Shown here piece after piece: positions 24,301-38,800 of a DNA stretch of 64,000 nt; positions within the stretch are counted from its first letter, which is position 1; each line of letters opens with the position of its first letter. This stretch comes from Charina bottae (lineage: Eukaryota > Chordata > Lepidosauria > Squamata > Charinaidae). A program made the position numbers and the translations under genes. The stretch lies in assembly GCA_023362775.1 (NCBI GenBank), contig JALMGJ010000006.1, positions 5,651,001 through 5,715,000 on the forward strand, given 5' to 3'. The notes under the pieces are model-generated. The model did not search any database and was not told the DNA's origin. It was given only the letters and a program-made list of their open reading frames with translations.

Positions 24301-26823
24301 GGGTGTGCAGCGGGCATTGGAAAAGACGCATTTCATGTTAGGAATGATTAAGAGAGAGCTGGAAAATAAAGTAGCCGTTATCCTCAAATAGGCATCGATG
24401 GTGTAGGTGCATTGGGGGAAGAATGACTGCCTTTATCTGTAAATCTGGAAAAGAGCAAGCCAAAATGATATTTGCAAAGGGTTTAGGAAAGGGATCGGCA
24501 AGGTAGACGTGGCATACGTTGATAGAATTAGACATATTGTAGAAAAATAGATTTCTTTCCTCTCCTTTCACGGTTTCCAACGTTGAGATGGCAGGCCAGA
24601 GGGAGCTGGGGACCGCGTAGGAATTAGGATCAAAGACCAAGGAAAGGCTGAAGAACAAATGAACAGGTTGGCTCGGTGAAGTTAGGTACAAAGAACGAGG
24701 ATGCAAAAATGTCTAGCAAGAACTTACTGATCTAATAAAGTTGGGATCTAGAACAGGAGGCAAATGTCCATTCCTTCCTCCCTAGGAGAAGCCAGTGACA
24801 GAGTCTGTTTGGAATCTGGGGGATCACAGAAGCCACGATTTGCCGGTGGGCACCCCTAGAAGTAGGATCAGCCAGATCCTGCTGCTCCTGACACCTGGCA
24901 GAAGTGATCAGCTTTGGCTTCACAACCAAGGGAAGGCCACTCAACGTGCACATTGACCTGCCGTTTGTTGTGGCAGGGATGTCACATCCCTACTCCCTAC
25001 ACATCTCTACTAGCTTTGTGGGCTTTGGAAGATGATCTGGTGGGAGGGACTGGCCATCAGGTACCGGCTGGGTTAGCTCCCTCTTCTTGGGGGCTGCAGG
25101 CAAACAGGAGAGACCTGTCACTACCATCCCCCCAGCGAGATTTGGCCAGCTACCATTGCAAGCAGGATGTGGGGTGAGATAAGCTATCAGTCTGCTGGGT
25201 GTTATGCGCATGCGTGTTTCCAGGAGACATTTTTATTTCATGGAATCATAGAGCGGGAAAGACCAGTTAGATCAGCTCTAACCTCTAGCTCACAGAAATC
25301 CAAATTCTTCCCAGCTATTGTCCTCTCTAAGGACATTGAACCAAGGGTGTTCCACCATCACTCTGGGTCACTGATTCCATTGTCAAACAGCTTGTATGGC
25401 TGGGAAAGATGGTTCCCCCTGCTCCGGCTTCCACCCAACGCGTCAGTGAGTCTCCCTTCTTGTAATGCCCTGCAAGAAATGCCATGTCGTCCTGCCATCC
25501 TTTAAAAACCCTTGTTCTGCCTTGGCACAAAGCTTGCCAGCCATATGTTATAAAGTATATGTAGTGTTCCTCCTGGTGTTTGTTTACATTGAGATGTTTT
25601 GATTGGCGTTTTGTACGTTTATCTTTTTATGGATGCTGGGATGTCTGCCGCTCAGAACCGTTAGCCATCGGAGCAGCCTGTAAGGCCAGTAAATTAATCA
25701 ATGCAGTGCATTGTGCATGTCTTCCGAAGCCGTTAGAGAAGAAGCGTGTTGCACATCGTTGATAATAGTTATGTGCCATCAAGTCAGGTTTGATTCCTGG
25801 CGCCTGCCTGGACCAATGATCACCATTTCAACCTGTCCATAGCAACACCTGACAGCTTTTCCGAGGATGCTCCAATAATTTCTGTGGGCCTGTCCATCCA
25901 CTCTAACCATTGCTTTCCCCTTTTTCTATTTCCCTCAGTCTGGCCAAGCATAGATGTCTTTTCTAGCGCACCGTCTGCTTGCATTACAGGTAGTCCTCAA
26001 CTTACCACCACAATTGGGACCGGAACTTCCATTGCTAAGCTAAGTCGCTAAGAGTCACACCCGATTTTATGACCTTTTCCCCAAGGTCATTAAGTGAATC
26101 ACTATGGTCGTTAAGTGAATCGTGTGGTCATTAAGCGAATATGGCTTCCCCCATTGACTTTGCTTGTCGGAAGCTGACTGGGAAGGTCGCAAATGGTGAT
26201 TGCGTGACCCGGGGATGCTGCAGCTGTTGTAAATGCGTGCCAGTTGCCAAGTGCCTGAAGTTTGCTCATGTGACCGTGGGGGATGTGGGGATGGTCATAT
26301 CTGTGAGGACCGGTCGTAAGTCACTTTTTTCAATGCCGTCATAACTTCGAATGATCCCTAAGTGAATGGTCATAAGTCGAGGACTACCTGTACATGCCCA
26401 AAGTATGTGAGTTTCTGCTTACTGATCATTGACTCAAGGGAACAATTACCTCCTATTTTGTTGAGGATTGATTGATCAGATTCTTCTTGCAGATCCCGTA
26501 CCCATCTCTAGATCCATAAGTCCAGGGTGTCCACAAGGTATAAAGTCAAGATGGCAGACATGATGCTGCATCACACATAAAAAATAGGTGGAGGTTCAAT
26601 CACACCGTTGGGCCCGCCATCTTGACTTTTTTTGACCATACCTTTCGGACACTGCTGCGTAAAAGCCATTCTTAAAGCAGGGACCTGCTGTATACAAACA
26701 CATGGCCCAACCTTGCCATCTTGCTGGAAAACTTTAAAAACTTTGACCTTTGCACAGGCCCTGTGGGACAGGTTGGCAGTTTAATATTTTAATATTTTTG
26801 TAATATTTCTATTATTATATTTT

Positions 26824-26888
<65 letters not shown>

Positions 26889-29800
26889 ATCTCAACTCAA
26901 GGCGGGGAACATACCTAATACTCCTGCCTGCTATTTTCCCCACAACAACAACCCTGTGAGGTGGGTTGGGCTGAGAGAGAAGGACTGGCCCAAATTACCT
27001 GATGGGGTCTTTTGGTTTTATTGCCCCCTTGGGGTCGTTTCTTTTTTTATGCTGTATTTTTAAGTTTTTGTGTGTTGCCTTGACCCCTTCAATTAGGTGA
27101 TGTATAAGTCTCTTTATAAATGTGTAAAGGGAAGCAAGGGGCTTCCAATCTTGATTGTATTTTTTATATTTTATTGTATATTATTAGTATAATATTTTTA
27201 AGTTTTTGTGCGTTACTTGAGCCGTTCAATTAGGGGCTTCCTATCTTGATTGCATGATCATCAACAATGATTTTCAATAACACTGTAAATAGATAGCGAA
27301 GGGCATAATGTATAGCAGTGTTTCTCAACCTTGGCAACTTGAAGATGTGTGGACTTCAACTCCCAGAATTCCCCAGCCACCAGAATTCCCCAGCCACCAT
27401 TCCCCATGGCTGGCTGGGGAATTCTGGGAGTTGAAGTCCACACATCTTCAAGTTGCCAAGGTTGAGAAACACTGGTTTATACCAACAATCTTGGGAAAAC
27501 ATAGGCTTATCTAACGCTGTAATTACAACTTGCATTAGCTTCCTCTGCTGTGCTCTTCTCTGCTTCAATATTACTGGCGCACCTAACAGGGCCTTGAGTT
27601 TCCATGGAGCATACGTCACATTGGGCCTTTCTATGCATGGCCAGACTCGATTGCAACTGTCAGTTTAAATGTTAACCAAGGATAGTAACAGGGCCTTGAG
27701 TTTCCATGGAGCATACGTCACATTGGGCCTTTCTATGCATGGCCAGACTCGATTGCAACTGTCAGTTTAAATGTTAACCAAGGATAGTATTGTTCTTGCA
27801 CTCTGTTGCACACCAGTCTAGTATACCAGGAACTTGGAGCATAAATATACACATGTATCCTGTTCATTGCTATTGTTCACAGGTATTGTTGCTTTCTTAC
27901 TCTTTCTCAAAGACACACACAGCCAGGTGCAACACACATAAAAAGAGGGCAGAGTTTAGATCACACAAGGCCAGGCACCACCTTGACTTTTTTGACCACC
28001 TCTGCACACAGGCACGCACACACATGTAACTTGTAACACACATAGCCAGCCCCACCTCCAGAGCTGGTTCTGCCCGGATTCCACTGGAGACAGCCAGAGG
28101 CAAATCATATTTGATGAAAACTCGTAGAAAATAAATCAATAGAAAATAAATAGAATGGTGGCTGTTTTGTTTTGTGGAGTAAGTCAGGATGGGTATTTTG
28201 GAAGGAAATAAGGTATCCGTTAGAAACAAGCAAGCAGGATGTAGTTTTGATTTTCTTTCATCTTTTTAACTTTTCCTAACCAGATCTTTGTTTTCTTAGA
28301 TAAGTCCAGTGAGAGGACCTCGTGAAGGAGGGACCAGAGTGACCATCCGGGGGGAAAATCTAGGTCTTGAATTCCGGGACATTGCATCCCACGTCAAAGT
28401 TGCTGGTGTCGAGTGTGTTCCCTTGGTGGATGGATATATCCCAGCAGAGCAGTAAGTAAGGTCTGCAGGGCAAAAACTATCAAGAAAAAGCTCTGGGTCC
28501 AAGGATGGGAATGTAAAGGTCTCTTGACTTGCAAGCCAAAGAGACTCCCCCCGAGTGGAGCTTGATTTCTGGTGACTCTGTAGAAGGGTCCATGTTGTTT
28601 TCTTGGCAACAATATCAAAATGGCTTGTCATTGCCTTCTTCTAAGGTTCTTGGTGGTTTGACTGGCTTCCCAATCTAATAAATAGTTATAGAATTTTCTG
28701 CTGGTTCCCAATCCATCATCCATTCAACCATCCATCCATCCATCCACCCATCCACCCATCCACCCATCCACCCGTCCACCCGTCCACCCGTCCACCCGTC
28801 CACCCGTCCACCCATCCATCCATCCATCCATCCATCCATCCAACCATCCAACCATCCAACCATCCATTCCATCTATCCATCCATCCATCCATCCATTCCA
28901 TCTATCCATCCATCCATCCATCCATCCATCCATCCATCCTCCCATCCATCCATTCACCCATTCCATCCATCCATTCTCCCATCCCATCCCATCCCACTAT
29001 CCATCCATCCGTCCACCCGTCCAACTGTCCATCCATCCATCCATCCATCCATCCCTGTATTTATTTATTTGTAATTTTTTTTAACCACAGGTAGCCATTT
29101 TCTAACTTGGATCTGTCCCTGCTTTTTCAAAATTATCCAGGGTCGCTGTAGAGTCAAGCAAAATTAACTTATTTTTTATCTTAACTGGGTTTGTAAGGCA
29201 CTCTGGCTGCAAACAAGTCTAAGCGGTGTACATCCCCATCTCTGTAACCTGGGTTAAGAACAAGACTGTACAATTAGGTCTGTTGTATGAATGATACAAA
29301 AGAGTTTGCAAGCTCTAGAGAACCTTTCATTAGATTTTTTTTTAAAAAAGGAAGAGAAATGGGGAAGAAATCTGAAATTAAAAAAAAGGAAGCCAGATGT
29401 TTAAACCCTGCAATTCCAAGTCACTGCCAAGATGACTCAAGAGGCAATCTTGAGTTTAGGTGATATCAGATACCAACCAATTTTTAAGGACAAAGCTCCC
29501 CCCAGCTCTGAAAACATAAGAACCATTCCGCCCCCTGCTCAGGGCGAAGCACAGAAGCATCTCAGCCAAACTGCGTCTTTTGCTTGAACAGGAGAACTTG
29601 GTTCTTCATCCATCATTTTTTGTCCGTCTCAGGCCACTGAGCTCTGAAATTAGGTGAAAGGGAAGCAGCTTCCTCGACTTGGTGCCCTCCAGATGTACTG
29701 GACTGCAAATCTTGTCACTTGAAAATGCAGCGTGCTTGCAAGGATTAGAAATTATGGGCCCGCAGTCCCATAATCAGGAGTGCCACCAGCAACATTGGGT

Positions 29801-32800
29801 GGGTTGCAGTTTGAACGGGAACATGGGCTTTCTGGGGAGATGAACTCCCATCAAATAAAATCACGTGGTTGTGAGCTTGGTAAAAGGGTACTAAAATCTG
29901 GCTTTCTCCAATTAGATTGCATAAAAATAACACACCATGTTCTGCCTGTAGTTCGTCCTGAAGCTTCCTTTAACTGTTGACAGGCAAGCTGATGTTCCTT
30001 ATCTCCACTTTGGCCAGAAAAAGGAAGACTTAAAATACACAATTGCAGGACACCACAACCTACACAGCGAAGGGAATAATGAGGGAAAGAACAATGAAGA
30101 AAAATGAATTAGATTTATTATAGTCAAAAGACCTAGAATACAACAGTACAAAATGCAAACAGTATTGGTCATATTACATAAAAAGAGAAGGAAAATTTAA
30201 ACCATGAAAGAATCATCAGTAATCAACTATCAAAAATATAAGCAGAATAATTCAACTATTCCAGGTTAAGTTGCTAATGTTGTCCTTAGTTTGATAGCCC
30301 AAAATTTAGCAGGGCCCTTCATTGTAGCTGTCTCAAGGGTCACTCTGTAATTCCTCTCACTATCTATCATATATTGTATTAAAATATATGTATTTTATAT
30401 CTACAGTAATAATGTAGAATGACAACAGAGATCTGGTTTACTCAAGACAAAGAAGAAATTATCTTTCTCATGGGTGTCTCCAAGGGAACAAAGGGCAAAA
30501 TTTGCATTGCAATGTCACACTTTTTGTGCTGCATGCTGCAAATTTTGTGCTGAAATCTCTTTGCTCCAGCTAAGGTTCATCGGATCCTCCCAACTTGACC
30601 ACAGCTCCTTTGCTTGAACCAGCTGAGTTGTCCTTAGAAGCTACCTGTTGCATTTCAGGCTGAGAAATGTTGTGGTTTCTTATCTGTGGCAAGGAGTTCT
30701 GTCTTGAAGGCAAGAGGGTGCGAAGGGAGCTGCCCCCCAGTTTGGGGTGTTCCCATCTCCCCCAATGTTTCTCCACAAGGGTTGGAGGTCTTTGCCATTC
30801 AGGAATCCTTGTTCCTAGCAATGACCCCGTTTTCTCCCATTTTGGATCTACAAAAGGCAGAATATCATTTTGGTAGAGCTGGGAGTATGGAGTGGAATTC
30901 TCTGAGCTTGGGAACAAGAATGGACATTTGCAAAACTGTGCTGAACAAGATCAGGTGGACCTTCTGTCCGTATGTCATGAACAGTTAGACAGCCCCTTCT
31001 TCAATCAAGAGAAAGTTAGAAAGAGGATAAGAGGCATGAAAGAGGGCCTTCCTTAACTTGCTGATTAAAACAAAGCAGGGCTAGCGGACATACATTTCTA
31101 CTTTCCAAGATTCTGCCACCTTATCCCGTTGTGAATTTAGCTTTGGATAGTACTAAGGGGCTTGCCAGAGGAAAAGCTGATGCTCGGCCTTTGAACGTCT
31201 CTGCTTTCCTTCTAGAATCGTGTGCGAGATGGGCGAAGCGAAACTCAGCCAGCATGCTGGAAATGTGGACATTTGTGTGGCTGAATGCAAGCCAGAATTC
31301 ATGGCGAAATCTTCCCAGTTCTACTACTTTACGGTAAGTCTGTGCTTCAGGGCCCAGGTGACCTTTAAAGCAGCCATGTCCTTCTCAGAGACTGCACGGA
31401 ACCCAGGAAAAGACCCAGATGCTTTAAAGAGTGGCACACAAGGGCTACCTTCATGCTCTCCAAAGCAGATTGTTGGAATCAAATGGAAAACGTGGAAGTC
31501 AATTTGGGAGCTCTGACCTTGTAGATCTGATGCTTTCATCCAAATGGCAACACAACCCTGCTGTCCTGACTTCGAGTGAAGGAACACGCTGAGACTTGGT
31601 GTAAAGGCTCTAGTGTTTTATTGTTCTACTCTGCTAGACAGAATCCAGCTAAACTAAAATGAATTAGTGATGCTCAGAGAAAAGGCCCAAGAAACTAGGG
31701 CGGGGCCTTCTTTAGCCTCTTGGGAGGAAAGCAAAGCGATTCAGTACTGCGCATGCGTTTATCCCCCTCCTTCTTCACCAGTTATCTCCCTGACACCTGC
31801 CTCTTCTGTACGTGTGTGTGACATCACAGTGCTTGTACAAAAGGGGCAGCGCCTGTGCCATGACGACGTGAGGTCGTTGTCATCATTTGCCCCAGTTTGC
31901 CTCCCTGGTGGATGTTTCTGGATTTAGGTGTGTGAGAAAAGCAAAAGTAGCTATGGTGAAACCCGGGCTTAAAGGCTAGTGCTAAATAGAGAGATTCACC
32001 TGTATGTTTTTTCTACCAGTTCTCATTTGGTTTGATGGAAATGCATCTCCTTGGAAATTCTTTCCAAGAAGAGAATCTCTCAGGAGTGGAATAAGATGTT
32101 CTTGCACTTGCTTCGTGATGAGGCTGCCAAAGGGCATATTTGAATATTCTGGCTTCTCACCCAGTCATCCCCAGCATCTCTGCTGTGTCATGTTTCTATT
32201 AACTCCCAAAGGAAGATATCTGGAAGAACGGTTCACAGAGGGACTGAAGAAGGGGATATCCTGCCCTTAAGAAACCTTGGAGGATTTCTTGTTTCCCTGG
32301 GAAAATTTGGAGAAATCCTCCAGCTGGTTTCTCTGCCCACTAAATTGGTGGGGAATTTCAGAAACCCGCTGAGCCCACCTCAACCTCAACAGGGGGTTAA
32401 TGTGTGACCAGGGAGACCTGTGTGGTCCTGAGCACTACTTCTCCTTCCTTCTTCCTCCCCTTCCTCCTCCTCCTCCTCCTCCTCCCCCTCCTTCCTCCCT
32501 CCCTCCCTCCCTCCCTCCCTTCCCTTCCCTTCCCTTCCCTTCCCTTCCCTTCCCTTCCCTTCCCCTTCCCCTTCCCCTTCCCCTTCCCCTTCTTTCTCCT
32601 TCTCCTTCTCCTTCTCCTTCTCCTTCTCCTTCTCCTCCTCCTCCCTTCCTTTGGAAAAAAAGGTACCCCCAATTAAAGATCTGGAATTTTCTAGGGGTGG
32701 AACACTTTGCAAATAAACAAACGTGACTACTTAGAGATTTCTGGCAACCCTTTGTTAATTGAGTCATGTGGGCATGAGTGTTTGTAACTAGCAAGTCTCT

Positions 32801-35800
32801 ATGATTAGATTATTTTCTGCCTTCCACTACAGCCAAGGAAATGCCCGGTATATAATACACTTGTTGTACCCACTGCCTCTAGATGAGTTTGCATCTTTTT
32901 TCTCTCCGTGCTAACCCCTTATTTCTCACTGAATATAGAGTCCTGCCAATCAGGGATCACAAGCTCTGCTGGTGCTCCATAGCTATAAGATTGCGCTTTG
33001 TTTGTTGATATTGTTACAACAGACTAATACAGTTGCCTCTTTGGTGAATTTAGTCATGTAATATCCTATTAGTGAAAATTAAGAAACAGAAACAATACAA
33101 CAATGGCAATACCATAATATGTAGTGATTAAATAAACTTTTTTTAGAAAGGAAAAAGTAAAAAAATCCATGTAATATTGATACACAGCTAGCTCAGCCCT
33201 TCAATGTATTATTAAATGTAGACCATATAAAAACATACGGCTTCATCTTCTCAATCTATAATATAGACTTGGGGGAAAAAATCATTGGGCGGGGAATAAA
33301 TTGAAATAATAAATAAATAAATAAATAAATTTTAAAAATCTCCTCAGATGCCCAAAGACTGCTTGTCGATCTCAGATTTATTTCAGACAACATAGTGTGA
33401 TGGGGTGTGTGTGAAAAGAAGGGTTGGAATTGGTCTCCTTTTTTTATGTGGGGCTGTTTGATTATTTTAGGAACATTGTTTGCTGGTGCCGTAAGTAACT
33501 GAATCCTTTCCTTTCCTTTCCTTTCCTTTCCTTTCCTTTCCTTTCCTTTCCTTTCCTTTCCTTTCCTTTCCTTTCCTTTCCTTCCCTTCCCTTCCCTTCC
33601 CTTCCCTTCCCTTCCCTTCCCTTCCCTTCCCTTCTCTTCCTTCCTTCTTCTCTTTTTCCCCTCCCATCTCCTCCCCTCCCTCCCTCCCTCCCTCCCTCCC
33701 TCCCTTCCTTCCTTCCTTCCTTCCTTCTTCTTTTTCCCCTCCCATCTCCTCCCCTCCCTCCCTCCCTCCCTCCCTCCCTCCCTCCCTTCCTTCCTTCCTT
33801 CTTCTTTTTCCCCTCCCATCTCCTCCCCTCCCTCCCTCCCTCCCTCCCTCCCTCCCTCCCTTCCTTCCTTCCTTCCTTCCTTCCTTCCTTCCTTCCTTCC
33901 TTCCTTCCTTCTTCTTTTTCCCCTCCCATCTCCTCCCCTCCCTCCCTCCCTTCCTTCCTTCCTTCCTTCCTTCCTTCCTTCTTCTTTTTCCCCTCCCATC
34001 TCCTCCCCTCCCTCCCCTCCCTCCCTCCCTCCCTCCCTCCCTTCCTTCCTTCCTTCCTTCCTTCCTCCTTCCTTCCTTCCTTCCTTCCTTCCTTCCTTCC
34101 TTCCTTCCTTCCTTCCTTCCTTCCTTCTTCTCTTTTTCCCCTCCCATCTCCCCTCCCTCCCTCCCTTCCTTCCTTCCTTCCTTCCTTCCTTCCTTCCTTC
34201 CTTCTTCTCTCTTTCCCCTCCCATCTCCTCCCCTCCCTCCCCTCCCTCCCTCCCTCCCTTCCTTCTTCTTTTTCCCCTCCCATCTCTTCCCCTCCCTCCC
34301 CTCCCCTCCCTTCCTTCCTTCCTTCCTTCCTTCCTTCCTTCCTTCTTCTTTTTCCCCTCCCATCTCCTCCCCTCCCTCCCCTTCCCTTCCCTTCCCTCCC
34401 TCCCTCCCTTCCTTCCTTCCTTCCTTCCTTCCTTCCTTCCTTCTTCTCTTTTTCCCCTCCCATCTCCTCCCCTCCCTCCCTCCCTCCCTCCCTTCCTTCC
34501 TTCCTTCCTTCCTTCCTTGTTCTCTTTTTCCCCTCCCCTCCCCTCCCCTCCCCTCCCCTCCCCCCCTTCCTTCCTTCCTTCCTTCCTTCCTTCCTTCCTT
34601 CTTTCCTTCCTTCTTCTCTTTTCCCCTCCCATCTCCCCTCCCTCCCTCCCTTCCTCCCTTCCTTCCTTCCTTCTTCTCTTTTTCCCCTCCCATCTCCTCC
34701 CCTCCCTCCCCTCCCTCCCTCCCTCCCTTCCTTCCTTCCTTCTTTTTCCCCTCCCATCTCCCCTCCCTCCCTCCCTCCCTCCCTCCCTTCCTTCCTTCCT
34801 TCCTCCCTTCCTTCCTTCCTTCTTCTTTTTCCCCTCCCATCTCCCCTCCCTCCCTCCCTCCCTCCCTCCCTCCCTTCCTTCCTTCCTTCCTTCCTTCCTT
34901 CCTTCCTTCCTTCCCAATTTCCCTCCCTCCCTCCCTCCACACAGGAGCCCCAAGCAAGAATTTCATCCACATCCACCGCCACCCTCTTCTAGCTTTCCAG
35001 GGAACTGTCCCCCAAGCTGGATTTCTTTTTCTCTAGCTGCCAAAGCTCTCCTTTTATATAGCAGAAAAGGGTCATCCGTGCCCTCAAAAGCAGTACTTTT
35101 TTAAAGCAAAGAACAAAATCTGCTGTTGCCATCTTGATCAATGCCCCGCTGTGGAAGCCAGACGAAATTGTTCCTCAAGTTCCCCCCCCCCTAATTTCTG
35201 CGGTGTGCAACTGCAACGCCGAACTCCAAATGGGCCGAGTTCCAAAAGAGGTGGGGCTGCTTCCAGCCCTCCCCGGCCTGGTTTCGGTGGTGGCCACAAG
35301 GGGTGTCCCCGCAAAAAATGCCACAGCTAGAGAGACTCTATTTGGAGTGAAGGTAGGAGGTGCCAGAGAGGTCTATCCCATCAAGATGATGCAAGAAAAG
35401 TGGAGAGGCACAAGCCCTTTTTCACCCAGTCCATTAATAACCTGGGGAACTCATTGCTGCAAGATGTTGTGATGACCACATTCTCAAAGGGCTTTAAAAG
35501 GGGAAAGGGAGATTGGATACTCTTAGGGAGGATAGGCTTATCAAGGGCTCAAGTCTTGAAGATTCAGTGCTACCTCCTGGTTGGGTGCCTGCAACGTTAA
35601 CTCCACATATTAGTTGTAGGGGGACAACCATGGAAAAGGGGCCTGTCTCCAGCTGTTGAGCACATCAGAGGCATCTGGTTGTGAGAAACAGAACGTTGGA
35701 CTACAATGACGTTGGCCTCATCCAGCAAAGCCGTTTGTACGTTCTCAATGCATTACTCTTAATGCAGAGTTCCCCGTTGGGGGAGATGGGCGGTCATATA

Positions 35801-35809
35801 AATTGAAAT

Positions 35810-35841
<32 letters not shown>

Positions 35842-38800
35842 CCCTTAACTAAAGACTACTTTTGGGCCTTTAGTCAGCGTTATCACTTGTTCCAAGCATA
35901 ACCCCACAGACTTAAATTTATTGTAAAGAGCCCTCCCTTGGCTCAGGGAAAGGAAGAGACGGACATCTAGCAAGGTCATTTCCCCAGACCTGGGGGAAGC
36001 TTCATTTATCTTAAATCAGCATTAATTTGCAGTGGAAGTCTGTTTTTGAAGAACCTTGTTGGAGACAACAGTTTGATTGCCAGCGCTGATTTTTCTGGCT
36101 AGGGATGATTACAATATCTAAGGATGTAGGGCAGGGAGAAGTTTCCAAAAAACCATGGTTCAGTTGGGGAGAAAATATTTTCCCTTCTTTAGATCACTGC
36201 TTCAGATCCTGACCACCTCCAGCAAGGTTGCAAGAAACCAAGAATAATGAAAAAAAGGAGTCACAAATAGTTTATACAGCTGATTCCTCATTCCCCCTCA
36301 TATACACTTTCTCCCTCTGTGAATAATACCATCTAAAATTTGTTAAGGCAGCTGTGAATCATTAATAGACTACTGCAACATACCACACGCCTGTAAATGA
36401 GATGATGATAATAAGTTTTTGTATTATGATTATAACACCTCTGGAAATTCATAGACCCTCTCGGGACTAGAAATGAGTATTATTTGTTTTACTTTATTTA
36501 TAGCAGTTGTTCACCTGAGTGCCGGCCAAGAAAGACTGCCAAGGAAGCTACAAAGATCAGAAATAAAGATAGTGCTGGGTTTGGGGGCTAGGATCTAAAA
36601 GACAAGAGGCAGAAGGGATGGGAAGGGAGGGAGGAAGAAACGCAATATCAAACATTTGTGCTCAGATAGTAACTTAGGGGGTGTGGTGGCTCAGCGGGTA
36701 AGATGCCAGGCTTGTCGATCAGAAGATCGCAAGTTCGGAGGTTCGAATCCCTAGCCCTGTGTGTGGAGTGAGCTCCCGCACCAGCCCCAGCTCTTGCCAG
36801 CCTAGCAATTCGAAAGCATGCAAATGCAAGTAGATGAATAGGTACCACTTTGGTGGGATGGTAACAGCATTCCGCATGCTTCATGCCGGCCACATGACCG
36901 TGGAAGCATCTTCGGACAACGCTGGCTCTTCGGCTAACAAACGGAGATGAGCACCGGCCCCTAGAGTCGGACACGACTGCACAAATGTGCGGGGGGAACC
37001 TTTACCTTTTTAGTAACTTAGTAGATTTTGTTCCAGTCTTGGGCAGCTTCCATGAAGAGCTGAAATGTTGCGGCCGTAGCAACATTAAACCACAATAATA
37101 TTGTATCATCTTTTTCATGATGCAGCCCAAGCTTTAATAGTCATTGACTGTTTGCATACAGGGCTGTCTAATTAAGGTTCCTGAACAGGGCCATTTTCTG
37201 AATTCATGGAATCCTAAACTAGCAACTTCTATGAACATGATAGACATTTCCAAAAACACATACATGTATTCTGGATCACCTTGTAAAGTTTAGGAAGGAA
37301 GTATAACTCACATCTCTTTCCCATGTCAGCTAGACATAATTATGGGCACCCACCATTGCATGTCATAGCAGCAAAATGCCCACATTTGCTCCTTGTATGA
37401 TCTGAGGTTGAATTCTGTTTAAGCTCTCCTTAAATAGAGATGGAAAATTAATCCCCAGCCACAGGGAGATTCAGGATAAGCAAGGACTGGGCAGTTGGGA
37501 AAACAGTTTAAGGCAGCCTTTCTCAAGCTTTTGACCCTGGAGGAACCCTCGAAATAGTTTCCAGGCCTCGGGGAACCCCTGCACATTCAGGCTCAAATAG
37601 AGGCCAGAAGTTACAGAATTATTCCATTCGTTTCATGGGTAGGCCTGTATAGATGCACCAACAGAGTTCTGAAACTAAAAATAAAGAATGAAACTTACCT
37701 CTTTAATGTGAAGTTACCCTAATTTGAAATAATTTATTAAATTAATCGTGATCTCCCAGAGAACTCCTAGTGATCGCTTGTGGAACCCGAGGACGCCACG
37801 GAACCCTGGTTGAGAAACCCTGGTTTAGTGGGTTCAAGAGTGCATCTGACTTCATTCTACCTGCTCATTTATCGGAGTTTCAGCCTTTTATGCCAACTTT
37901 TTAAAAAGTAGTTGAAGAGAAGTGGGGAGAAAGTGGGGAGGGTAGAGAGGCCTTCATTTAAATGCAGGTGGCGGCTTTTCACATGGGGCCCAGCAGAAAA
38001 GTTTTTCTATTAAAATGCTAATGAAAGAAGAAAGGACAACTCCAGATTTTTCCCTGAAAAAGGGAGGATGTCTCACTGTTCTTCAGGAATATTGGTGATA
38101 GGTTTCTTTTTTTAAATAAGATGGGTTTTATCTTGATGGGCTGAAAGGCAGGGAGGAAGAGAAGAATGCAGGATTTGCTTCTTCCGTTATTTATTGATTG
38201 ATTGATTGAGAATGACATGTTTCTCTGAGTTTTTTCTCTGCAGTGGAAGCACAAGATGCCTTTGGGGTTGGATTCATGAAAATGAAAAATCATGTGTGTG
38301 TATGTGTGAGAGAGAGAGACAGGGAGAGGGAGGGAGAGAAATCAGGGTAAATCCATCCATCCATCCATCCATCCATCCATCCATCCATCCATCCATCCAT
38401 CCATCCCCAAGCATTCAGATCATTTCAATAGCAAAGCAGGATTTAGCTTGGTCTAGCTCTGTATCTATGTGCCTTCCTTCCTTCCTTCCTTCCTTCCTTC
38501 CTTCCTTCCTTCCTTCATTCATTCATTCATTCATTCATTCATTCATTCTATACAATGCTCATTTACATGAACTATGCTCATTTACATGAACTATGAGTAA
38601 CCTGCTACTGAATTTTCTGGGTTCACGCAACCTGTTGAGCTGGAAACTAACTAACTGGGCTGGGTTCAGCCAACATCCTAAGCTACTATGCAAGAAAAAA
38701 GTTAATTGAAATTAAAGGTAACCAAGTCTTGCATATTGGACAACTGCAACCATGGGATTGGGTTAAGTGTGTTGTGTGAATACAGTCACATTTCTTCTGT

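Noticed and set aside
28675..28987. Trp/Gly/Asp-repeat frames on the minus strand
   Set aside because: Direct translation of the CCAT microsatellite.
28712..29055. CRISPR-like array
   Set aside because: The repeats are contiguous 4-mers without unique spacers, in vertebrate DNA.
32386..32794. Several overlapping frames of 90-119 codons on both strands
   Set aside because: Translations of the C/T microsatellite block at 32441-32651.
33256..34982. Minus-strand open frames of 565, 506 and 501 codons rich in Glu, Gly, Lys and Arg
   Set aside because: They are open in all three phases because the strand is purine-only and so cannot form most stop codons; composition and repeats mark a satellite tract, not proteins.
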